NCBI RefSeq assembly: GCF_933775445.1
Contig: NC_065872.1
Span: 6,944,001 to 7,008,000, forward strand
Length of the DNA: 64,000 nucleotides
From: Argentina anserina
Taxonomy: Eukaryota > Streptophyta > Magnoliopsida > Rosales > Rosaceae
Direction: 5' to 3'
The number at the start of each line of letters is the position of its first letter. Within the stretch, counting starts at the first letter, position 1. Below the pieces are notes generated by a model. It searched no databases, had not been told where the DNA came from, and was given only the letters and a program-made list of their open reading frames with translations. Shown here one piece after another: positions 1-11,624 of this stretch. The translations under genes were made by a program, and so were the position numbers.

Positions 1-692
1 ATCAATGTTGAAACTAAATGCGAATCTTATTTTTTTTATATGCTTCCTCTCATGCTTGCAACCTAGGTACCCATAGCCAACGGCCCGGCATGACTTGATG
101 GCATTGATAACGTACTCATGATAGTTAATAATGCAGATGGGTACAAAATATGTCAACATGTGAACACATACACTTCATGTTTTGTTTAAATATGTCAACA
201 GATGGGTACAAATTAACGATCGAAGCTCATTTGGCAAAAGAAAATGCATTATGTTTACTTTCCCGTAATTTAATTCATTTTAAATCAGCTTGGTATCGTT
301 TTTAAGTTTAACTTGGTCAAGTAAATTGGCCAGGCTAGAACGTTGATCTGATCTTATACTCGTGTTCGAGTTTCCTCTGTTAATTTGAGGCTTTATCTGA
401 ATGGCACCTTTTGTATCTAATTGGGATCCAACGATGATACTCGAGTGAACAATCTGCTCCACTTTCTTGCAAGTTGAACTTTATTATCAGATGCTAATAA
501 ACAAAGATTAAGGGCATATATATAATGTAGAATGTCACTTTATTTATAATGGATCGGGACTGGAGTCCCATATGGTTTCTTCGGTTTGGAGTCTATCCGG
601 CTTCAAATTAAACTAGTCATCTTTTGGCATTAAGGGTTCATTTGGTGTAGAAACAGTTCAAATCCAAAACCATATCATAGCTGCTGTCATAT
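1..692. other. AT-rich intergenic flank left of the hAT element
   Basis: No gene is recognisable here. A 60-codon open frame on the minus strand (280-462) has no motif I know and no promoter context. The last eight bases, tgtcatat at 685-692, are the left copy of the target-site duplication of the hAT element that follows. Confidence 0.5.
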
Positions 693-862
693 TAGGGCCG
701 GTTCTGAGATTTCCGGGGCTCGAAGTGACGAGAAAAATTGGGGCCCCTTATAAATTTTTTTTTTTGAAACAACAAAACATAGCAATAAAACGTTCAATAA
801 TAATAAAATGCTATAATTTTTTAAACAAAAATATAAAAGTTATAAATATTAGTACTTTTTAC

Positions 863-3404
863 TCAAAAATTGTTAATTAAGCACGAACACTCAAGTTTTT
901 CCACCAACTCCTTTTCAATTGATAACATAGCCAAACCATTCAGTCTTTCTTGAGACATAGTTGATTGAAGATAAGATTTGATCAACTTTAACTTCGAAAA
1001 GCTTCTCTCAGCACATGCAACAGTAACAAGTATGGTTAACAAAAGTTTGTAGGCAATCCAAGCATTTGGGTAGCAACCATCCATTTGCTTCAAGTAGCTC
1101 AACACATCAACTGCTCTTCGTGCTTCTTTTGGTATAGACCCTTTCAAATAGCTCAACTCTTCAAATAGTTCAGCCCCAATAATGTCAGATTCATCAACAT
1201 CCTTGAACAACTTTTCAAGATTCATACAAAAGTTCATCAATATTTCATCATCTGTGGACTTCAACTTCTCCCACTTGAATAAAAGCCAAAAATCTTCTTC
1301 ATATTTCTTAAACTGTTCAAATCTACTTTGAAGTGAAGAAAGTGCTTAATCAATAATATAATAGAAGTAACCAACCTTAAATGATTCGAGAGCAGCTTGT
1401 GTCACCTCTTCATTGTCACTGTCGCTTTTGTCAAAATGCTTCTTCTTCTTAATGGGTCTCTTTTCACGAAATTCAGCTGCAATTCCCATCTCACTTGTAA
1501 TTTCTTTAGCTCTGATCAAGGCCTTATCAAATCCATTTTCTCTATAGTTCTGCACAAAAGAAATAAGCTTTGCCAATTCCTGAACAGCAACATCGACGTG
1601 CATGTCCTCTGATTGAAGAAGTTTACTCACAATATTGATAGCATTCAACAGTTCATACCAAATAATCATGCCAAATAAGAACTCAAAATTCTCCATCTCA
1701 TGTTTCGCCAAGCATTGAGCATCAGACCTTGTTTTAGAATCAACACCATTTTTCCCCATGTAAGCTAATGCATCTCTTATTTTGGGAGCTTGGAATCTAA
1801 ATGCTTTCACACTTTCAACACGACTTTCCCATCGTGTTTCAGATAATGGCTTAAGAGTAAGACCCTGCACATAGTCCTTGAACACTTGCCATCGCTTTGT
1901 AGAAGATGAGAAGAATGAGTATATTCGTTGCACCACTCTAAAAAAATAATCAGCTTTGTCATCACAATTAGCCATATCAGAAATAGCAAGATTCAAACTA
2001 TGACAACCACAAGGGGTATATAATACTCTAGGATTTACCTCAAGAAGCATGTTCTGCACACCTTTGTGTTTGCCCCTCATATTAGTACCATTATCATATC
2101 CTTGTCCTCGTATATTACCAATATTGAGTTTATGATTGTGCAATGCATTCTTAAGCTCATTAAACAATCCAAGTCCCAATGTATCATCCACTTTTAGAAA
2201 TTGTAAAAAAAACTCTCTTACCACAATCAGACTTGATGTAACATCAACACACCGGATGATAAGAGACATTTGTTCCTCATGACTTGCATCTAGAGTGCAA
2301 CCAAGTATAACAGAATAATACACTGCTTCTTTGATTGTTGCAATGACGGAAGCCTTTACCTCATTTGCTAGTAGTTGAATAATTTCATTTTGGATCTTGT
2401 GACTCAAATAATGGTAATGAGTTTCCTTCTTTGACACACGTCGAACATGTTCTTGCATCACCGGATCAAATTTAGCAATCATCTCAATCATTTGTAAGAA
2501 AATTTCATTTCTCTCCTCATACAATTTTTCATTATCCCCACGAAAGGCTAAATTGTTTTCTGCAAGTTTTTTCACAATCGCAAGGATCCTCAATAGTACT
2601 TGCCGCCAATGTTCTTTCTCCTTCTTTATTTGCTATTCCACACCTTGATCAATTGTGGCATGCTTTTTCAATCTTGTTTTCAATTCGACCCAACTAGTAA
2701 AGCAGTTGATGTGATGACCATTTTTTTCATGACTAGCAAGCCTTTGACCGATATTCCTCCAATCATTCAATCCTTCATTTGCAAGTTTACCCAGTATACT
2801 CTTGTTGTGATTTTTCTTGAACAATTTACAACAAAAGCAAAACACCTTGTCCAAGGAAATCGAGTACACAAGCCACCTCTTGTTCCGCTTTTCGCCATTA
2901 GGAAAGATACGAAAATATTGTGAGGAACTAAAATGTCTCCCCAAGTCATCAACATGATATGTGAAATCATTCTCTCTTTTAGGACCCCTTTCAACCAAAA
3001 AGTCTATGACATTTTGCTTAATCTCACCCCAATTTCCAGGATCATCAACATCAAATGGAAAAGTAAATTCAGCATCTTGTTGATCCTCTTCAACAACAAC
3101 CATGTCGTCCTCATTTACCAAAACATCTGGTTCTTCCCCTCCACCACTATCATTAACAGATTGATGAAGGACTGGTTCCTCATTCAAATCTGGTTCCTCG
3201 TTCAAATCGTGTTCCTCATTCAAACCTTGACTTGCTTCGACATTCTCATTCGCATCTGTAGAAGCTTGTGCTTGTTCATTAATTGACTGAAAAAAAATTA
3301 CTTATAGGTCGAATAGTTCTTGCTTGAACCTTCTTTAGCGCCTCCCTCCTCTGAACCTCTTTTCTTTTTTTAGCCCCAGAAGAATACTTCCTGATTGGAG
3401 CCAT
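863..3404 (-). pseudogene. hAT transposase (zinc finger MYM-type protein 1-like), broken by stops
   Basis: The transposase reads on the minus strand. A basic N-terminus (MAPIRKYSSGAKKRKE) starts at 3404. A T-rich run near 3285-3300 probably carries a frameshift. From about 3289 down to 863 a single frame holds a TTF-type zinc finger (CFCCKLFKKN, about 2790), a DUF4371-like middle region with CGCHSLNLAISDMA (about 1975-2015), and the C-terminal hAT dimerisation segment (AERSFSKLKLIKSYLQSTMS, about 950-1010). Two in-frame stops interrupt it, a TAG at about 2630-2632 and a TAA at about 1343-1345. Apart from these the frame is open, so decay is slight. In this family the protein excises and reinserts the element in the nucleus. 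The copy is probably inactive as assembled but could be repaired by few changes or mis-assembled at those bases. Confidence 0.88.
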
Positions 3405-4111
3405 ATAGCACCCTGCAAAATATAACAAAATTGTTATCATAATCTAATAAAACCATAGAAAACAATATAAGCAATATCAATTGGACATGTGATCTGAAAG
3501 AAGTAACTACCTTTACAGAGTACTCCTCTGAACAACATTGGCTACTCTTCAAATTAGCAAAGCTTAGAACTGTTACAAAAATAGTTCACCCTGCAAGAAA
3601 AATAAAAAAAATCAAAACAACATTAATAAAATCAATTGATTCTTATCAAATGTTCATATAATAAACTGATTTAAACAATAAACATGTATGAAAGGAGAAC
3701 ATAAATGCCGAAATGAAGAACAACAAAAATTTCATGGAAAACATTTCAGCAAAAATATCATAAGTTATGATTTGCATCATCCTTTCATATCCTAATCGGA
3801 ATACGAAAAAAGCCAAACCCATAATTAAACAGCTCAGGCTGCTCAGCCGCCAAGTCATCAAGGCTAATCTCTGGGAAGCTGGAGCCTCTAACTGTATTCA
3901 CGAACTTCCTCCGGGGAGTCAGATTGATTCCAAACCACTTCTTAACCGGCGGCTCCCGATGGGCGTCAGCTTGGTTGTTGATTTAAAAGCCGAGGTCACC
4001 ATTTGAAGTTGAAACGAACAAATCAACCTAACAGATATAAAATAATCAGAGAAATGAAAAGGTAAGTTTGAGACGGAAGGTGAAAGCTAGGGTTTGAGTG
4101 ACCAAAGATTA

Positions 4112-4198
4112 GAGGAATCTAATTGGCTGGACTGGTGGAGGAATCTAATTTGCTGGACTGGTGGAGGAATCTAATTTGCTGGACTGGTGGAGGAATCT
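4112..4198. repeat. 26-bp tandem repeat, about 3.3 copies
   Basis: The unit aggaatctaatttgctggac plus tggtgg repeats just over three times near the transposase-5' end of the hAT element. The first copy differs by one base (ttggctgg against tttgctgg). Subterminal repeats of this kind are common transposase-binding or replication-slippage regions; which applies here is not known. Confidence 0.85.
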
Positions 4199-4354
4199 GT
4201 GTAGAAAAATTTCTATAAAAACCGAGAACACTAGAAGCTTCAGGATGGCCATTGAGGTTTATGCAGAGACAAATTGCAATTTGGGGCCCTTAAAATTAGG
4301 GGCCCAAAACTGGTGCTTTAGTGACTTTAGCCCAAGGCCGACCCTGTGTCATAT

Positions 4355-5982
4355 ATAATCCCACAAGACTTGTTTATATGGCAGGGAGCACATGTACGCC
4401 GGCATTAGCACTAAGAACGTACATAACCGTCTAGCCAACAGCGATAATAAGCTCTGTGAATCAGACCTATTATGATAGCCAAATTCAAAGCACAAAACAG
4501 ACAAAATTTACCAACAGAGTTACATTAGTTCCGAGTCATCCCACTCGAACCTGGTCTCCATCCTGTTCTAGGTTCGACGTCTCTCACATCACAACCAAAA
4601 CGTACACCAAGTTTTCTCTCATGTCATGAAACCCTGATCTGGTTGCAGCATATTAATTGTTCCCAGCTAAGCTAGAACAATAGAGAGCCGCTATTACTTT
4701 GGACCTCACCTTAAAATGTATCATGCAATGACCTAGGAGGGGCACTGATCGATGTTAATTCCGACGAGCAGCTACTTCAAACCTAGAACTGTTATTTAAG
4801 TTGCTACGTGTCGGTAGCCTCCAATAAAGCGTTGTAACAGCAGCTGCAGCCTGCTGAAACCATTTTTAAATTTTCTTCATCATTGTATGCGTATGATGAT
4901 GAGAACCAATTCGACATGATCTCTATAGCTAGCTCTGCTAGCTGGCAAAACGACGAAAGCACAGCGACGACGGTGCGCTGCAACTTGGGCTGCTATCAAC
5001 ACGTAGAAGACGCATACATCTCTGATTTCGTGTCTATCCAACCCGTCGATATCCTCCAGCATATATCCTGGATTACTACGTTTTCTGATTCGATCAGATA
5101 TGAGATAACCTGGGCAGATAACGATTAGGGTTTTTCCTTTTCCTGCTCGTCTTTCGACAACTTTCGTTTTCCTACGTACTTGGCGGTCTGGTTCTTGCTG
5201 TGGCAAAACACTCGTATCGTATAGTACTCGATCACATGAATAGTTGAATACGATGTTTAATATAAGAGTATATGCGAGGTTTAGACGGCAGCTGTTTAAT
5301 TTGTGTTAAGTAGTAGCGTAGTGCTTAGTCCACATCAATTCATAAACTTGTGGCGTCTCGATCTCTTTCTAATTTCTCCATCTAGTGTGCAAGAAGTTGT
5401 TTATGTTCCCTATCGTTGCTTAATTTGTCCCTTTTCTTATATCTTTGGTAAATTCATATAATACGCCAAGTTGACGAAAAGTGATGTTTTAATCAGTACT
5501 AATTAGATTTAAAAAAAAAGGTGAAAATAATCAGATCTACTGATCCTGCCTTATGCCCTCGTTTGTTTTCCACTATGTCCAGTCATAAAATTGTAGGTTA
5601 TATCTTTATGTCGGTAAACTTGAGATCAGGTTGAGCTCAGTAAGGTTACATCAAGTGTGTGCTGTGTGTTTACTGTGCTATTGACGTGTTAAGATACGGT
5701 GTGTGACTGTGTGAGTGTGAGAGTTTGTGATAATACCAAATCTTACGTCGATGCACCCAAGCATATATCTAATTAACTAAGTTTGCACATTATGAGACTG
5801 CATACAAGTTAGATCTTAGAAGGAATGTTATGCACGATCAAACCAAAATGCTAATCAAGATAGCAATATTACATAGATATAAGAATGAAAACTTACACTA
5901 ATTTATATCTAAACAACAATTGAATTACTAAGCAATGTATACTGAACAAGGATCAAAATAAACTATCAATCCTATATGTATA
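4355..5982. other. Intergenic region with no supported gene
   Basis: Overlapping open frames on both strands at 4880-5206 share no motif with families I recognise, and neither has clear splice or promoter context. The rest is AT-rich. I see nothing else here. Confidence 0.4.
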
Positions 5983-6389
5983 AGGCCATTCAACTAAGAG
6001 ATTCATTTTTTTGAATATTTTAAAGGAATAACTCATTCACCAATTTTTCGATTACATTTTTACATCTCCACCGTTTAACTTTTAGAGTCTAATGTGTAGA
6101 TCACATCTGTAAAATTTAAGCCAAAATGGTGATGGTTAAGGTATCAAACTTGGTGAAAACAATGGACGCACCAAATCTGTCAAACCGGAACCGTTCATGT
6201 TTATAAGTTTAAATTCCAGTTTTGAATGCCTTAAGCACATTTATTTTGGCTGAAAATTTTACAGATGTGATTTATACATCAGACTCTAGAAGTTAAACGG
6301 TGGAGATGTGAAAATATAATCGAGCAGTTGGTCAAGTGATCTATCATTTTTTTGAATTTAAAAAAGAAATCCCTCACTAGAAGGGCCAT
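5983..6389. mobile_element. Foldback MITE with long terminal inverted repeats
   Basis: The two halves are imperfect inverted copies of each other. The left arm (ggccattcaactaagagatt..., 5984-6133) matches the reverse complement of the right arm (...tccctcactagaagggcca, ending 6388). The block TCTCCACCGTTTAACTT and the block CACATCTGTAAAATTT occur in the same order in both arms. Arms are about 150 bp around a central spacer of about 100 bp, with no coding capacity. The target-site duplication is not clear because both flanks are TATA-rich, so the superfamily (Mutator-like or other) is unresolved. Confidence 0.8.
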
Positions 6390-7458
6390 ATATATAAAAA
6401 ATAAAATTATATTAACTAACTTGTGAGAGAGGCTTGCAAATGCAATGTCCTAAAAATAATTACCTCCCCACACCTGTGCAATGCTTGATTGAATGCAGAT
6501 GTCTGCCCTGCAGGATACAAATCTTGATCCAAGGCCTTTGTACATATACCTTGAACCCTGGCGAACTTCACTTGTGTTGCTCTTTGATATTTTGAAGATA
6601 TGAGATAAAAATGTTAGATTGAATGATCGTACCACCAAATGAAGTTTGGCGTTGCTTTTATAAAATTCAGTGTAAAAGAACGTGATGGTTTGTCGTTCTG
6701 TTTTAATTGAAATGGGAACAGAGTAGTTATAAGTTTGCAACTGCTCCAAACACCAAGTTCTATCCGAACAGTTACAAAAGATACTAAAATCATGTTTTGG
6801 ACTTCCCTCCAGCACGTTGGACTATATTCCTACAATTTCTAACAAGCTTATGGGCCAAACATACAAAGTCTTATTAAACGAGTGTTTAAGGGCCTCAGAT
6901 CACTGCTTCCCAATGCCCACGAAGACTAATACCAGAGAGGCAGAGACGACGCATGGATGAAACGATGAGCGAGTGCTGCGAGTGAGAGGGCAGGGGCATT
7001 TTGTTCCTTTACCTTTTCATTTTTTCTGAAGAGCATATAATGCACGTATTGAAAATCAAAGTACATAAAAAATATTACTGCCCAACTAGCTAAGGTTCTC
7101 TGGATCAAACAGGCCAAAAGAGAAGGTTCTCTGCGTACAGCAAGAGCCATTCTCCATACCTTAGTTTATTGCTGTACGTAATGATGTTAATATATATTTA
7201 CGTAATACTTAAGAACGACAATAGAGATATATTCGATCAGCTCAATCGGTGATGTGTGTATAATATACGTGACAACGTACGTAACACTATGATTTTGACA
7301 TTGAACTGGTTTGGTGTTTGTTTGGGTTCTGCCGATTGATCGAGATGCTCTGGACTCTGGACGCCAAGTAATTATACTAGCTGCAGTTGCATACTTGCAG
7401 TACCATTTACTTTTGATCTGTTTTCGGTTTTTCGTTTTCTTTTCTTTTGCTATTGTTC
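6390..7458. other. Intergenic region without a recognised gene
   Basis: Minus-strand frames of 121 codons (6450-6815) and 74 codons (6926-7150) are present, but neither shows a domain I recognise. AT-rich sequence follows up to the retroposon target site at 7459. Confidence 0.4.
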
Positions 7459-7474
7459 AAGTTTTCTCAATCTC

Positions 7475-10375
7475 TAACACCTTGAGAGTCGGTGGCGTCT
7501 ATCTCCACCTGTCATGGGCGCTTTTACCCGGAGTTTATCTCCGATCTGAGGCTTTATGCATCTGTTTTCCCCTTTCATTGTTTCTTTTCTTGTTGTTTTC
7601 CTCTTGTGAGTCTTCGTTGGTTGCCTTCTTGTTTGTTTCCTTTCGGTTCTGATCGCATCTACCCATATCTTTAACGATCCAGATTCCTCCTTCCTCTCAA
7701 ACCAATTACTTTTCCCGTTGGTCGCTCCTTTTAGCGATTTCTATGCCTTTCCTTTCCTCTGCAATATATTGTAAATATGCTCCTCGGAGCTTTGTTTTAA
7801 ACGGGGGTGTCCCGTTATCGCGCGTAAATCCATTGAATATGGTCGTGCATCCAGGATTTGCACAGCCTTTGGTTGTCTGTTCTTAGATCCCTTTGTGGAT
7901 CTCTTGTTTTTCTCGTTTGTTCTGGTTTCTGTTTGGGCAGAAGAATATCTCCTTTTGGAGATGGTTTGAGTTATGTGCTTCCTTTCTTTGTTTCTAAATC
8001 AGATTTGGTTGGGAATTTCTTGTTCAGATCGGCCATCGCTGCTTCTTGGTTGTTCTTTCTTGTTGGTTTTGAAAAGTGCAGTTACTTCTTCTCGGCAACG
8101 GGTGCGAAGCGGCTGTTTCTTTCGCGATGCTTGACTGTAATGGTGATGGTGTTGTGTGTAGGCTTGCTTGGTTTAGGTCTGCGGTGTCTTTGTCTATTTT
8201 TGGCCAATTGTAGGGGCTGTGTCCTGCTTGTCCTTTGTTTGTGTTGGAAGTCCGTTATGGTCTTTGTAATAACCCGATTTTTCGGAACGTTTGTGGAATT
8301 ATTTTTAAGTTTATAAATTGGTGAAATTCATTTAAACAACTTTTGTTTACTTAGCGAAGTGGTAAATCGGAAACGGAAATGTTATCGGAACGTTTATTTA
8401 GGAAAACGTTACGTTTCCGCGACATGAATATCGACTTTTACTCTGTCGATCGTTTGTGAAAACTTCTTTCACGAAAGTCGTAGAGCTCGTTGATAGGAAT
8501 TCTTGGACGCGTCACGCGTTTAAATCGGACGTTGTACGTGAAAGTTATTAACGACGGAAGTAGTTTCCGATTTTGGAAACGAGTATAAATAGGAAATTTT
8601 AGGAATTAGGGTTTCCATTTCTGGAAACCCTTCACCTGCCCCCCCTTTTTTTTTTCTCTCTCTCTCCTCTCTCGTTCTCTCTCCCCGATCGCCTCTCTCT
8701 CCCTCACTCCCGAAACCACGCCGGCGATCTCCGCCTCCAGGCCGCCGTACCTCTCACCGCCAACTTCTAGAGCACCGCAGGGACCTCCACAGTCAACCCC
8801 GAGCCCGGTGCACCTCACCTCGCCGCCGCAACCTCCCACTCGACAGATCGAAGCTCGGAGACTTCCTCCGTCGTGCTCCTCCGTCGACGCCGTGCTCGAG
8901 GCAAGCTCGCCTTCATCCCTCTCTGGAGCCCTCGACGACAAGGGTTGAGCCTCGATTCGCCGCACGCCTTCACCTCTGCTCAAACGACGCCGCCGGCAAC
9001 TCAAGCATCTCCAACGACTATTCAAGGGCTCCGCCATGAAATCTAGGTATGAAAATGATGCGATTGATGTTGTGTGTGATGATTTTTGATGAATTTGGTT
9101 TGAATTTGTGGAGATCGGAGGAGGATTGGAGGAGGGAGGATACCGTTGCCTTAGGCGGCGCGTGTGGGTCCGTGGAGGGGGTAGGAAGCGGCGTGAGGCC
9201 GTGGGGAGGAAGAAGGGGAAGAAAGGAGGAGATTAGGGGCGGCGGTGACTGCTACGCGCCGGCCTTAGGCTCAGCGCGTGGGCCCCACGCGCTGCTATAG
9301 TGAGTGGCGCGTGAGCGCCACGCGCGGTCGCCGGAGGGTGGCGCGTGTACCCCACGCGCTTCCACGTGCGGCGGCGCGTGAACAGTGTTCCGGGAACAAT
9401 AAATTGTAAATTTATTTTTTACGTACGGTGAATGTAAAAAGTAAATTACGTACAGTAAATGTAAAATTTATTTATATTCGGTAAATGTAAATGTAGATTA
9501 CATTCAGTAAATGTAAAAGTAATTTCGGAAGGGTAAATCAGTAATTAATATTTACTGAGACAACATTTTCATTTGAATAGTATGAATACGATACAGTTAA
9601 AGCTCTAGTCTGTCTGCCGGGGTACTACATATGAGGTAACATATGGGTTATCGGCTTATGAGTACCCATATATATTTTTGATATTGGATGACATATGGTT
9701 GTCCAATGTCGGCGGTGTACTAAATGAGGGGTAACAGAGGTGTACCAGCGCTCATGAGTACCCGTATTATAAATGCATTTGGGTAAACAGAGGGGTTGCC
9801 TAATTCTCATGAGTTCATATATTTTCACATTATTAGACAACCAGATGTGCCGTCTAATTTGTCATGAGTGCATTTATATTTGTTGATTTGTGGATTTGCG
9901 TATATATTGATATGCAATTGGTATTTGTTATTTTACTCATACGAGCTGTAAAGCTTACCGGGTTTGTGTATACAATCCCGATGCACTTATTCGATGGAGT
10001 ATGGGATAATTCCGTAGGTGTTGATTAGTGGAAATCGAATAACAACTCTGAAGATCCGAAGTCATTCATTTTCCATCTTGTGGTGAGAATTTGTGTGGAT
10101 TTGTGTGAGAATTTGTGAGGATTATTAAATTTCCATTTGATGTAATGTTGAATTATAAATTTGGTTTGTAATAATTGGTTTGTCTGAGCTGTATTGTGAA
10201 CTCAGTAATGATCCACTTTGACATTAGAATGATTTTGATTTATTGAGATTGTTTTAGAGTTTTTATGATGTCGAAATTTGAGTTTCATTCTCAAAATTTT
10301 AGGGTTGTGACAGTCTTCTTTTCTGTACTATGGTAGTTCTTCTTAATAAAAGTAGGTTGCATTGTAAAAAAAAAA
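7475..10375 (+). mobile_element. Non-LTR retroposon (LINE-type, non-autonomous) with nested solo LTR
   Basis: The sequence aagttttctcaatctc occurs immediately before the element (7459-7474) and again directly after a poly(A) tract (10374-10389; poly(A) about 10366-10375). This 16-bp direct repeat plus A tail marks target-primed retroposition of an RNA. Without the solo LTR nested at 8265-10312 (and its extra 5 bp) the insert is only about 850 bp. It is T-rich, contains no recognisable reverse transcriptase, and ends ...aataaaagtaggttgcattg plus A tail with an AATAAA signal. It is therefore either a deleted, non-autonomous LINE derivative or a retroposed transcript; I cannot tell which. Confidence 0.75.
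8265..10312 (+). mobile_element. Solo LTR, copy A of a 2-3 kb LTR family
   Basis: The element runs from TGTAATAACCCGATTTTT to ...TTTTAGGGTTGTGACA, begins TG and ends CA, and is flanked by a perfect 5-bp target-site duplication gtctt (8260-8264 and 10313-10317). It contains a TATA box (tataaata, 8584-8591) followed by a CT-rich leader, then a CpG-rich block (about 9130-9380, repeated gcgcgtg/cacgcgc motifs), then stretches of gtaaatgtaaa and the family-typical ggtaaca/tgagtaccc modules. No gag, protease, reverse transcriptase or integrase is present. One LTR with a matching TSD is what intra-element recombination leaves behind. Confidence 0.85.
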
Positions 10376-10389
10376 GTTTTCTCAATCTC

Positions 10390-11560
10390 CGAGTGTAGGT
10401 CCAAACACTACCAATATCCAGTCGATTTCCCCACAATTTGAGTCATAATTTTCCTTGAATTTCCCTACACCTTCCCCCTACACCCGAAAGTCCACCCAAT
10501 CTTCTCTCAGTAGATCCGAGTACACGTAGGACTGATCTTATGTAGGGATTTTGAAATTACACACACCCCGATGTATATGTCAATACTCACGAGTGACAAC
10601 GAAAGTAGATGAAAACATTAAACAAGTATAAACTGTTTAGTTATTTAACTGATCCTAATGAATTTAATTATTAATAGCGTGCAAGAGCGGAACCAGAATT
10701 TCATAATGAATTGGGTTAGAAAAAAATTTATAATTATTTATGAATTATATATAGAAATTTAGAGTTAGGTAATATTTAAATTTTAAATTTTAAAACTAAA
10801 ATTTAGTTAAAAAAACAAGTTTTTTAGTTATTTCAGATGAGCTGCAACCCACCATAACTCGTGTCGAACTACGTCCTTGATGGCGTGACATATAGAAGGT
10901 GTTGATCAATGACATCATATATTAACTGTATGTTATTCTTGTTGGAGAAGAGTTCGGAGACTATTTTCCGTAAGAGGTTATATATATGTATCCGCATGCA
11001 TGCATGACGTTAAAGTTTGAGCTTCCTAGCTCGATATCAACTAGTTTTGTAAATAGTTTCGAAAACTTACATTCATATATGTAGCTTGGTTTGTAAATTT
11101 GTTCACCATATTAATCCAAAATAAAAAAGGCTTGAGTAATTTGAATACTACCGCATTTTTGAGGTTTAAATTTAGGAAGTGTTACACTACGTACGGTGCT
11201 CCGTTGTCTAAAATAACTAAAAAATTTAATACATCAGATACTTGTACAATAACTTCTAATAACTACATGCATGCCAATGGAGCTAGGTCAATAAACCAAG
11301 TCAAGCTCCCGGGCTTTAAGGATGCTATGAAACACAGATCAAAGTCCCAGTTCAAAGTGAATACCAGCATAAAACATTTTTGTTCTCGGTGTAACTTGAG
11401 TCACAACCCTCATATCAGATCACTTTCCAGACGTCACTGAACCATCAATTCTCGGGGTCCCCCAGGAAGCTGCCATGCAGCTTCCTCCCACCTAAAGTCT
11501 CTTGGTTAACGTACATTTCTTAACCCCCATTGAAACTTCACAGCAAGCTCCTAATATTCA
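10390..11560. other. Intergenic region upstream of the calmodulin-like gene
   Basis: AT-rich sequence without a supported gene. A 113-codon plus-strand frame (11099-11440) has no recognisable motif. The segment at about 10680-10880 (gagcggaaccagaattt... to ...gctgcaacccaccataact) looks like a decayed small repeat but has no clear ends. Confidence 0.4.
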
Positions 11561-11567
11561 AGATCCC

Positions 11568-11574
11568 TATATAA
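11568..11574 (+). promoter_or_regulatory. Putative TATA box of the CML gene
   Basis: The motif tatataa lies 51 bp upstream of the start codon at 11625, in a CT-rich context (cctatataacctcttccac). Spacing fits a short 5' leader starting near 11600. Confidence 0.6.
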
Positions 11575-11624
11575 CCTCTTCCACTTCCACACAAGTTATT
11601 TGTACCAAATAACTCTGTTCAAAA

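Larger units (their letters stand above)
693..4346 (-). mobile_element. hAT-superfamily DNA transposon, nearly complete
   Basis: The element starts TAGGGCCGG and ends CGGCCGACCCTG-like, giving short imperfect terminal inverted repeats ((T/C)AGGG(C/T)CGG). It is flanked by a perfect 8-bp target-site duplication, tgtcatat (685-692 and 4347-4354), which is the hAT signature. Subterminal GGGGCCCC-type blocks occur near both ends (about 738-748 and 4284-4305). The 3654-bp body carries a minus-strand transposase gene of the TTF-zinc-finger/DUF4371/hAT-dimerisation type. The intact duplication and the near-open transposase suggest a fairly recent insertion. The boundaries are seen directly; the superfamily is inferred from the TSD length and the protein. 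Confidence 0.93.

Noticed and set aside
4880..5206. Opposing 81- and 108-codon frames as a candidate gene pair
   Set aside because: Neither has recognisable domains, codon evidence or splice context. They are probably chance frames on two strands of the same segment.
7311..8316. Phe/Leu/Cys-rich plus-strand frames resembling membrane proteins
   Set aside because: The sequence is T-rich retroposon DNA, and runs of TTT/CTT/TGT codons mimic membrane segments. The last frame runs into the nested LTR.
10680..10880. Possible SINE or MITE (gcggaaccagaattt ... gcaacccaccata)
   Set aside because: The ends could not be paired and no target duplication was found. It is too decayed to call.
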